Below, in pieces: positions 33,689 through 47,600 of a stretch of DNA of 64,000 bases. Location of the stretch: the NCBI GenBank assembly GCA_023055355.1, contig JALJCS010000038.1:3472001-3536000 (forward strand), in the 5' to 3' direction. The number at the start of each line of letters is the position of its first letter. The stretch's first letter is position 1. The notes beneath the pieces are model-generated. The model ran no database searches. It was given only the letters and a program-made list of their open reading frames with translations, and was not told the origin of the DNA. A program made the translations under genes and the position numbers. Origin of the DNA: Agelaius tricolor. Its lineage: Eukaryota; Chordata; Aves; Passeriformes; Icteridae.

Positions 33689-34910
33689 GCTGAAAGCTCT
33701 GCAGTGCTTGTGGTAGAGGTGCCCTGAAAGAGGATTTCAGACCGTGGCAAACTCTGCAGGGAATTGTCAGCATAAGCACCTCTGGCAGTTGTTGTGGCTT
33801 GTGAAGAATGTCTTAAACCTCATCCTGGATTCATTTGCATGAGCTAATCCATGTAGCTCAAGTGCTTCTGCCTAAGAAAAGGAGTCAGTTCTTTAAGACA
33901 TCCATCCCAACTGGTATAATTGATTTATTTTTAACCAGACTATCCTAGGAAGCCACTGGGTGCAGACCCTTGGTTCCCGTCCATGTAGGGGCACAGCTGC
34001 TGGAACTGGCATCACCCAGAGGGGACCTAAGAAAAGCCTGCAGAAAGGTGAATTCTTTGTTTGTCTCTTTGGTTTGGTCAGGTTAACTTCCATCCAGTGT
34101 GGGGTTGGGTTTGCTCCTTCTCTGTAGCCAAGTGTTGCTATTCTGTACAGGGAGTAACAGGGACCAGTTCATGGCAGTTGTGTGTATGGATGGTGCTCCT
34201 GTGTTGGGCTTTTTGGGTCCTCTACAGCAAATTGTTTGTGAATGTACTCCTGTACATTGAAGTGTAGAAACATTGCCTTTCAATAATTGTTCTTTAGGCC
34301 TTCTGTTACTAAGGGGGTAAATATCAAACTCTCAGGCCATATATTTGTCTGCTGAGACTGCTTGAAGCCATCCCTTCCTGAACTCACTTGTCCTCCCCAG
34401 GGCTGATTAAGCACTACCTGCCTTCAGCAGCAGGAGCTGGAATTTATCTGAGAACAGGCACTGTGTGATGCTTCACCAAAGTGATGCAAGTGAGTGCACC
34501 AGGGAGGTTTGCAGAGCAACTGCAGCCACTCAGCTCCACACAGCTCCATTACCTCCAATCACGGTCAATTCCTTTTGGTTTTATTTTTCCAGATCAGTAA
34601 ACTGTGAATAACTTGCTATTTCTGAGGTAGTGTTGTCTTAAGGCTATATATACTACAAGGACCAGTATGGCACTGGTAAAATGTTAAGTACAGCTAATAA
34701 TTAAGAACTCATGGGCACAGATGGGATCATTAATCACCTTAGGACCTAAAACATCATGCATACACCTTGGAGGAAGTGCTGCTGACTATGCAACCTGTCC
34801 AAGACAGGCTCCTGTTCTGCGGTACATTTATGGCACTGACCTGTCTGTAGCCATCAGGTATTTGGATTTCCTTTCTTTTTAAAGGAATAAAAATAAATTA
34901 ATGCAATACC
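33689..34910 (+). other. INPP5E: INPP5E 3' UTR with poly(A) signal
   Basis: Untranslated sequence after the INPP5E stop, up to AATAAA at 34886-34891 (GGAATAAAAATAAATTA holds two overlapping signals). No other gene or transposon was recognised in it. Confidence 0.65.
34886..34891 (+). terminator. INPP5E: Poly(A) signal of INPP5E
   Basis: AATAAA, immediately followed by a second AATAAA. A GT-rich stretch (TTTGTGTGGTGTGTGTTTGG) follows about 40 bases downstream, as expected for a cleavage site. Confidence 0.7.
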
Positions 34911-35624
34911 TTAAGTGAGAACCAGAGTTCTTTGTGTGGTGTGTGTTTGGGTGACCTGGGCCACGTCTTCAGCTGGAGGGGTGGGACAGATTTCTCTAAT
35001 TGTTTGCATTGAACAGAGCATGCTCTACTGGCCAGCTCAGGAAACCCTTGGCAGATGAATTTCAGAACTCTTACTACTTGCTCAGTTGTTCAGAGGTCTC
35101 TTTATTTCCTCACAAGCAAACACAACAACTGAACAGGACTTGCACCCTGTGGGCTCTGCAGGAAGCAATGCAACGTTTGAGTTGCATGAGGAAAGGATGG
35201 GGTAAAGCAGGTAACAGCAGCCTCACAGTGCTCTGCTCCCAGCTGCATTGCTCCTTACCAAACACATCTAGCAGTGAAGAGCTGCAGTGCAGCTGTTTTG
35301 TATTTTTAAACCCATGTATTAGGGGTTTATATAAATCCAGTGTTTTATTCCTCTGTTGAGTCTCCATTTCTTTAGCATGTCACACATGTGGCACTTGGCT
35401 TTCTGTGACGTGGTGTCAGTCAAGATTGTGTTTCTAAATGTTGTGATTTTGTTATCTTGACTTCCAGCTGAGCCACATCTCTGCTGTGAGACTGATTGTG
35501 TCTTCCTTTTGCAAGGCCTTAAGTCCATCTGGGTGACACTGAGGAAATGAGGCACGAGTTTAAGGTGTGGCAGCAGCAACTCCTTTAATAACTGTTTGTA
35601 AAGCAACTCTGGAGGAAAAGAACT
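34911..35624. other. Convergent INPP5E-PMPCA intergenic gap
   Basis: About 0.7 kb between the two tail-to-tail poly(A) signals. I see no gene, RNA or clear transposon in it. Confidence 0.5.
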
Positions 35625-36404
35625 TTTATTCTTTAGCACAGTTCATGTCCAAGTGAAAAACCTATAGAACAGGATCAACCTCATTCTCAAGTAAGTGTCC
35701 TTTATGTACAGTACCTTCAGTACCTCTGCAGAGGAACTCCACAGAAAATTGGTTCTGTCATGGGGCTGTTTTCCTTGGAACTATAGCAAGCTGATGAAGT
35801 TATTCCCAGGTGGGTGATTCCTTGTCAGATGGTGAATGGATCCATGATTTGTAACAAAATCTGGATTTGCAGGAAACTTTTTGGCTAACTTCACAAGGAC
35901 AGTAACTATTATTCTCCTAATTCAGTTTGACCAAGTCTTAGTTCACCTTGGTAACAGTTATTAATATTCTCTGAATTCAGACATGGAAGCCAAGCTGTTT
36001 AAGGTGCCACACGTTCCTCAGGAAGGGCACAGTGGGGCCTCATGTGACAGCCCCACTTCCACTGCTGGGGCGATGAAGAGGCAGTGACTGACTGCTCAGA
36101 GATGTGCTTTCACTGTAGTGCTGAACATTTTGGCTTGCTCTGTTCTCCCCAAAGCCAAGAGAAGGGTGTCAACACCCATCTTCCCTTGTAACCTACTCAG
36201 AGGGTCAAACTCCTCCTCCAGGGGCAGTGCTGGCTCCTTACACGAGCTCTTCACAGTCCAGTGCTCCAAAGCAGCTTTGCTCAGCTCCAGGGTTGCACAG
36301 AATGCCTGGGAGCATTGGGGGGAGGGAGGCTGGTACAGCAACATGAGAATGAGAAAAAAACCATTAAAAAAGAAGGGATTTGAGGCCGGGCAGGAGGTGC
36401 TGCT
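35625..36404 (-). other. PMPCA: PMPCA 3' UTR with poly(A) signal
   Basis: Sequence after the PMPCA stop on the minus strand. TTTATT at 35625-35630 is an AATAAA on that strand (AGAATAAAAG), the first canonical signal after the stop codon. Nothing else was recognised. Confidence 0.65.
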
Positions 36405-41027
<4,623 letters not shown>

Positions 41028-41151
41028 CTTGCCGCCACCGGGAGCGTGGGGTCAGGGGGCGGGGGCGGGGCCGCGGGTGGGCGCGGCGGCGGAGAGCGCG
41101 CGCTCATTGGTCCGCTCCGAAGGGGAGGCCCCGCCCCGCCCTCAGGCGGCC
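41028..41151. promoter_or_regulatory. Bidirectional PMPCA-ENTR1 promoter
   Basis: Only 124 bp separate the divergent start codons, inside a CpG island of about 40.5-41.6 kb. Visible elements are GC boxes (GGGGGCGGGGGCGGGGCC near 41056, CCCCGCCCCGCCC near 41129) and an inverted CCAAT box (ATTGG at 41106). The PMPCA start lies in AAGATGGCGGC, a YY1-like motif. There is no TATA box. Factor binding is inferred from motifs only. Confidence 0.8.
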
Positions 41152-42794
41152 ATGGCGGCGCCGGCGCTGCCGGTGGCGGAGCCGCTGCCGGGGGGTCCGG
41201 CCGAGCCCAACCCCTTCTCCTTCCACGAGTTCGTCCGCTCCAAGGCCCGCGGCGGGGGCGGCGCGGGCGCTGACACACAGGTAAGGCCGTGCGCAGCAGC
41301 GCGGCCGGGATCCGCCCCGTTACGCCGCCCACCTCAGCCCGCTGTCCCCTCCGCAGGCGGCTTGGGCCGCGCCCGCCGTGCCCCCGCTGCCCGCAGTGCC
41401 CTCAGAGTCGGGGGACGAGCAGGAGGACGAGGAGGAGGAATGGAGCGAGAGCTACCGGCCGCTGGCCGTGGAGCAGGAACACCTGGGCAGCGCCGGAGCC
41501 GCGCCGGGGCCGGGCCGGGTTCCCCCTGGGCAGCCGAGCTACGAACAGGTGAGCGCTGCCCGCCCCCGGTGCCGCTCCGTGAGAGCAGCTCCGAGCCTGG
41601 CGTGCTCCAGAGCCCGGCCTGGGCACCGCCTGCCCCCACCGAGAGCCGCTGGGGAAGAGAATGAGCTCTGGAAATGCGCGTTTCAGCAGGGCCAGGTCCG
41701 GTTCTTTCCCTGTCCCGCTGCCCTGCACATGACCCGGGTGACTTCCTCGTGCTCCTGCCCTTGGGGTCATGGTCGTTTAGAGTCGGCGGCATTAATTAGT
41801 CACGTTTACACTGGTGCCACGTTCCTGTGCCCCACAGTGGTTTCCAGATGGGTAAACTGAAGGTAAAATTCAGCTGGAATGTATTAGAAAGCAAAAGGAT
41901 TTCCAGCATTAAAGCCGAATATTCTGCTATTGATCTTGGATTGTTGGTATTGTTGTGAAAATGCACTTCAGTCCTAATAAGAATTTTTTATTTTCTTTTT
42001 AGCTAAAAGAAGAGAATGCTATTTTGAGAAACAAGATCAATAAGCTTCAGATTCTGTCTGAAACTCAAGCAGACAAGTGCGTGAGAAGAATTCATTTTCC
42101 ACAAAACCATGAGATTCTTGATCCTTTCCCAGAATTTCCCTCCTAAAGCATTTAATGGTACAAGTGCTTACTGTGTGCCATCTCTTTTTTTTCTTTTTTT
42201 TTTTTTGAAGGATGAGGAAGCTTGAGAAGAAGCTTGAGGAAAACAAAATCAAAGAAGAAAAGGAAGCACGGGATTTGGAAGCAATGGTGCAGCACGTGGA
42301 GCAGAATCTGCAGCTGATGACTGTAAGTGTTGGCTTTAGATTGGGCTCAGATGTCAGGAAGAAATTCTCCCCTGTGAGGGTAGGGAGGTTCTGCAGATCC
42401 CAGAAAGAAGCAGTGAGGAGGGAAGGAGGGAGCTGTTCCTACCTCCTAAAACATTCAGAACACAGCGTGGTGTAACACAAACCCTGTCCCTCCAAATTCT
42501 GTGCTAGAATCACTCATTCCCATGTGGCTCAAGCTGCCTGGGTTATTATTATTACTATTTCTATTATAATTTAATTTTTATTATTAATATTAATTTCAAG
42601 AATAAATGTGACCTTCATTGTAGCATTACTGTATAATAATTTTATATATATAATAATATTCTATTTTATTATATACAATAATATATAATACTATTATATA
42701 ATAAATCTATTGTTATTTTCAATAATCAAGTTTGATTATTATTAGCACTATTGTTATTTAATTATTATATATTATATATCGTTATATAATATAA

Positions 42795-42848
<54 letters not shown>

Positions 42849-44067
42849 TAAGGAACCAATTTATTATTACTATTTCAATAATCTCTATTCTGTTGCAGAA
42901 AAGGGCTGCCAAGGCTGAGAACAGTGCTGCCAAACTGAGGCAGGAGAATGCACAGCTGCAGGTACACAGCAGCACTGCTGGGGTTGCAGGGACACATCTC
43001 AGAGTTGAGCCAGTGCAAAGGATATTCCAAGGGTTTTGCAGGCTCTGAGGAAAATGCTGGGTGTGGGAGTTGTGTCCTGGCAGAGGCTGGGAGGGCCTGG
43101 ATGGTGCCAGACACTTCAGTGGTGAGGAGCAATGGCCAGAAACTGAAATGAGGAAGAATTTCCTTCCATGGAGGGTGGCAGAGCCCTGGAGCAAACTGCC
43201 CAGGGAATTCAGGGAATGTCCCTCGCTGGAGACATCCAAACCCACCTGGAATTGTTCCTGTCACCTGCTCCGGGTGACACTGCCTTGGCAGGGGTTGGGC
43301 TGGATACATCCAGAGGTCTTTCCAACCCTAATGATTCTGGGCAGACACTCCCTGCAGGCAGCTGGTTCTGGGCTCCAGTCCTGTTTATTGCACTGTTTAT
43401 TGCATTGCTTATTGCAGTGTATATTGTATTCCCTTGTGTCAGTCAATGATTACATTCCAGCCCATCAGCTGCTGTGGGAATGCACCATTAGCTCTAGAGT
43501 ATCTGCTGCGGTTCCGGGGTTGTTTCTCATGGATTCTGCCCCTCGCACCAGGCGGAGCTGAGGAATTCCAGGCTGGAGAAGGAGGAGCTGCGGGCGGGGC
43601 AGGCGGGATTGGCCGCGGCCAAGCAGAACGCGGAGGCGGCGCTGCAGCAGCTGCTGCAGGTCACAGCCAGTTCCCGAGCATCCATCAGGTCAGCTGCGCT
43701 GGGACAGCCCTCCCGACACCCTCCTGGGCTCACAGATAAACCTCCTCAATGGGTTTTTAGGGTTAAAATTCAGGGGTTTGTGTTCTGTGCCAGAGGAGCT
43801 GCTCTGTGTTATTACCTGCTATGTGTTTTCCTCCAAGTGTAAAAATAAGTGGGAAGTGGGAGTTTCCAGTCCTGATAAAATGCTGCTTGATAAATCACAG
43901 AATGTGGGGAAGCTCTCCCAAAGCTGCCTGGCTGCCTGTCCCCACGTGTAACCCTGCATCTCTCCCACTCCAGGCAGCTGCTGTCTGGAGCAGAATCCCT
44001 GCAGCTCGTGGCTGATCTCCTGAAATCCATAGACAGAATCTCTGAGGTGTCAGAGGACAGACACTGA
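41152..44067 (+). CDS. ENTR1: ENTR1 (SDCCAG3), endosome-associated trafficking regulator
   Basis: ENTR1 is an endosomal coiled-coil protein implicated in receptor recycling, cytokinesis and ciliary signalling. Exons: 41152-41280, 41357-41548, 42003-42076, 42211-42322, 42899-42961, 43552-43688, 43974-44067, giving 266 aa. Recognisable blocks are EPNPFSFHEFVRSK (human EANPFSFREF), an acidic stretch, then a continuous coiled coil from LKEENAILRNKINKLQ through VQHVEQNLQLMTKRAAKAEN, and the conserved end LLSGAESLQLVADLLKSIDR. It is much shorter than the human long form (about 435 aa): the N-terminal part before ANPFSF and part of the middle region have no counterpart in this model. The start is the only ATG in the short promoter interval and has a GCGGCCATGG context. 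Confidence 0.9.
42340..42415 (+). mobile_element. Short CR1 LINE fragment
   Basis: Plus-sense fragment with GATGTCAGGAAGAAATTCTC and CCCTGTGAGGGTAGGGAGG, matching the 5' part of the common CR1 tail (ENTR1 intron). Confidence 0.65.
42541..42850. repeat. AT-rich block with (TTA)n microsatellite in ENTR1 intron
   Basis: About 300 bases of almost pure A/T. The first part is degenerate TTATTA/TATAATA with long palindromic stretches; the last part (about 42798-42848) is an uninterrupted (ATT)n run of roughly 17 units. It ends about 50 bases before ENTR1 exon 42899. Confidence 0.95.
43095..43345 (+). mobile_element. CR1 LINE 3'-end fragment
   Basis: The longest CR1 tail in the window, plus sense, in the ENTR1 intron before exon 43552: GAAGAATTTCCTTCCATGGA, GAGCAAACTGCCCAGGGAAT, GGGTTGGGCTGGATACATCC and the end AGGTCTTTCCAACCCTAATG ATTCTGGG. 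Confidence 0.9.
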
Positions 44068-44113
44068 GTGACTCACACAGCACGGAGCACTTTGTTTTCA
44101 TATGGAAACCATT

Positions 44114-44119
44114 ACTAAA
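44114..44119 (+). terminator. ENTR1: Candidate noncanonical poly(A) signal of ENTR1
   Basis: No AATAAA or ATTAAA follows the ENTR1 stop before the SNAPC4 start. ACTAAA, a known weak variant, lies 47 bases after the stop and is followed by a T-rich stretch. Confidence 0.4.
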
Positions 44120-44159
44120 AAGTGATTTTTTTAATACTTGGCCTCATTTTGACGCGTCA

Positions 44160-44660
44160 AACTGCAGACCTGGCTTCTCCATCCCCTCCTAAGAGATCCC
44201 TGGACCGGGAAGGGAGCAGCTCCTGCGGGGCCGGGAGCGCGGCCCCTCCTCCCCGGGCACCGCCATCCCCCAGGCTGCGCTCGGCGAGCCCCGCGGCTTT
44301 GGCTGCGGCTCCCGTTGCCCTTCGGTGCTCGGGCTGCGGAGGGGGAAAGGCCCGTGGGTCGGCCGGAGGGGGGGGCGTCCCGGTGCCATTGATGGCCGTG
44401 TCCTGGTGCCACTCAAGGCCGTGTTGCGGTGTCCCGGTGTCATTGATGGCCCTGTCCCGGTGCCGCGGTCCCGTCCCGGGCCGATCTCTGCGGGTCCCGG
44501 GGCCGCCCCCCGGCCGTGCACGTGCGCCAAGCCCCGTCCCGATTGGCTGAGCAGTGTCACGTGCCGGATCAGCTGACCCGCGCTCGCAGCAGCGATTGGC
44601 GGGGCGGGGGGGCGGGGGCGTGGGCGGGGCCGGCGCAGCCCCGGGAGCGGCGGTGCCGCC
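44160..44660 (+). promoter_or_regulatory. SNAPC4: CpG island and promoter of SNAPC4
   Basis: GC-rich sequence without TATA. It contains two inverted CCAAT boxes (GATTGGCT at 44541, GATTGGC at 44594), an E-box palindrome (GTCACGTG at 44556-44563) and GC boxes (GGGGCGGGGGGGCGGGG from 44601). An imperfect repeat of the phrase CCCGGTGYCATTGATGGCC occurs at about 44380 and 44433. The island also covers the end of the ENTR1 transcript. Confidence 0.7.
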
Positions 44661-47600
44661 ATGTCCCGCGGGCCGGGCCCGGCCGGGCCCCTGCGCTCTC
44701 CTCAGGGCCTGGACCTCGATGCGGAGCGGGAGAAGATCCGCCGCGAGATCGAGCAGCTGGAGCGCAGCCTGCAGCCCGGCGGGGCCGACATCCAGCTGGC
44801 CCTGTCCGACTCCAGCCTCAGCTCCGGTACGGCTCCGGGGGGCTCGGGGCGCTCCCCGGCGCTTTGCGCGTTCCCTCTGCCCCCAGAACGGGCAGTAGTG
44901 CAATGGCGGGGCCGAGGCAGCCTCACCCAGCGCTGTGTGAGCCGTAGCATGCCCAGCGTGACCAGAGCGGTGTGCGGAGCGGAGCGGTCGGTGCCGGCGG
45001 GAACGGCGCTGCCCGAGCGGCTGCACCCCGGTCCTGCGGGCGCTGCGGCTCCGGGACCCCGCCCGCAGCCTGTGCCACCCCCGGTGCTGCGGCTCCGGGA
45101 CCCCCGCCCGCAGCCTGTGCCACCCCCGGTCCTGCGGGCGCTGCTGGTGCCAAGGCTGTGCTGTCTTGCCTTGGAGCTGTCCCTGGGCTCTCACCCGGAG
45201 CCTCTCCTGTGCAGCAGCACCGTTCAGCTTTGCTGTGCTTACCCTGAACTGTTCTCCAGAACAACAACACACAAAAAAAGCATAAATGGACTGTAACAAT
45301 GCACTTTTTACATGACAACGTTGTCAGTATCCAAACCCACCGATGGTCACGTCTGAGCTCTCTCTGGTGCTTTTTCCTCTGTGCTTTAATTGAAAAGATT
45401 TGGGTTTAAAGCTATTCTTTTATTCCACTACAATCAGCATTTTTGTGTTTTGTTTGTCTAACAGATGGTGATGATGCAGATGATGATGAAGATTCTTATG
45501 CTGAAATGGTAACTGTTTGGTTTTTTTTTAAGTATGTATTTCCAGTTTTGAAGGGAAACCTCACCCTGCTCTGGGGAAATTCAGCCTTGGCTTTGTGCTC
45601 AGGAAAACCTGGATTTGGGGTGTTCCTGCCCAGGACTTTGTTATCCAGGCTCAGAAGCCTCCCTGCAAACCTCTCAGGCTGTGAGAACACAGCAGCTTCA
45701 GCTGAGGAAGGGCTGAGTTACAGCACTGGTTGTTACAGACCTGCTTTTGTCACTTTTCTCCCTAAATGCCTTCTCTGCCTCCAGGAAGTGGAAGTGGAAG
45801 AAGACAGCAGTGATGATGATGATGATATTGAAAGCCTGCCCCAGGATCCAGAAACCTGCCTGCAGATGAACCATGTGTACCAGGACGTTATCAAGGAAAA
45901 GATTGAGGAGGTGGAGCTGCTCATTGCACAGAACAGAGCACAGCAGGTGAGCAGAGCAGCAGTGAAATGCTCATTTCTGTGCTTTTCTGGGTTGCCATTT
46001 GCCTTCCTTCCTTCCCCTCAAGCCCAGGACTGAGGTGGTTTATTTAACTTATGATTCTATGCTTTCTTACAATAAAAAGGGTATTTTACATGTTATTTTT
46101 TAGCTTGTTGTGGCAAGTTAGTATTTTATTAAGCTTATAATCATCTGCACAGTGCAAGCTCAGCAAGTTCCAAATGCTGCCTTTGAGTCCTGCACTGATT
46201 TTTGAATCTGGTGCTGCAGGTTTGAGCCCTGGGGTGTTTGTGAGGGCTCAGCTCTCTGAAATCAGCACTTTGGGGGAGACACTGATGCTGTTCAATTCAC
46301 TCTTGTATTGCAGAAGGAAATCATGGGTGAGCGTGATGCTTCAAAAACAACCAAGGCAGGAGATGGCAGAAATCTACCTGCAAATGTGTTTTTGGGTCAT
46401 TTTATGAAGCCATACTTCAAGGATAAAATAACAGGAATTGTAAGTAAATAAAAGCAGCTTGCAGACTGGTGTGTCTTCAGTGATGGTTGTGCACTGTAAT
46501 TTGTTTGAACTGTTCTCATTTCAGGTGTGTGACTGTCACTCCTCAGCCTGAAATCTTTTCCCTCTCACTTGTCACTCTCCCTCTTTTGGAAATGTTTGTT
46601 CAGCCCTGTGAGGTCTGAGGAGTGGAATTGCAGCCACCAGGGGCTTGAATGTTCTTGAGTTTAACTTAACTTTAATTGTCTTCATTTCCATGACCCAGTT
46701 CCATACTGCTCTTTAAAGTCCTCACTGAAATCTGATCTGTTTGTCTGGGAAACTGAGTTTTCTCAGTTCCTGAGATTTTCTGTATTTTTTTCTATTTTCT
46801 GGTACAATTAGTAGTACTTTTTTAATGTGTTTTTAAAAGGCCATCAGCAAAAGGAGATCTTGGCTTTTTGTGGTAGCCAAGATGTCAACTATCATCATCC
46901 ATATATTAATATATTCAAGCAATTACTGGTAATATTTCTGTTTAATTAAATGAAACCTGTGAGCTCTTGCTAACAAAGGTAGCTAAGCAGTGTGAGTGTG
47001 ACAGTTTGCACAAGTTTGGGTTTCCAGTTATTGTTGTAGCAGTTCATGCTGGAGTTTTAAGAAGAAACAGTAATTTTGTCTGACTCTGAGTGTATCTAAC
47101 CCTTGTAATCCTCATCAGGGCCCTCCTCCCAATGAAGAGGCCAAGGAAAAGGCAGCTCAGGGCATAAAATCCTTTGAACAGCTGCATTCAGCCAAGTGTA
47201 AGTAAGTCTGGGTGTTGTTCAGTGCTCTGGAACAGCTGTAACATGTATATATTTATATAACCAATGTATATATTCATATTGTTTGTGTGTGTTCCTGTTT
47301 GCAGTTAAACATCAACACCTCTGCCTGACTCACAAAAAGTTGTTAGAAGGGAATGGGGTGCTCTGTAGATTATTTCAGTGAGTCATTAAGGACTTCTTTT
47401 CCATTTGTTCTGCTGCTCAGCTCCTGTGAGCACTCCTAAACCAAGTAAGGTGGTGCAAGGTGCCCAGATGAGGGCAGTTCAGGGGACACCTGCAGCTCCA
47501 GATGCTCACAGGGTGATTCCTTTATTGGGGTCTCTTTGGGGATCCCAGTAGAACCGAGCCAGAGGCTGTGCCTTGCCCAGGGCTGACACCACGTGGGTGA

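Noticed and set aside
44157..45299. 380-residue minus-strand open frame across the SNAPC4 promoter
   Set aside because: Same cause: GC-rich island. It crosses SNAPC4 exon 1 and tandem repeats and shows no protein family.
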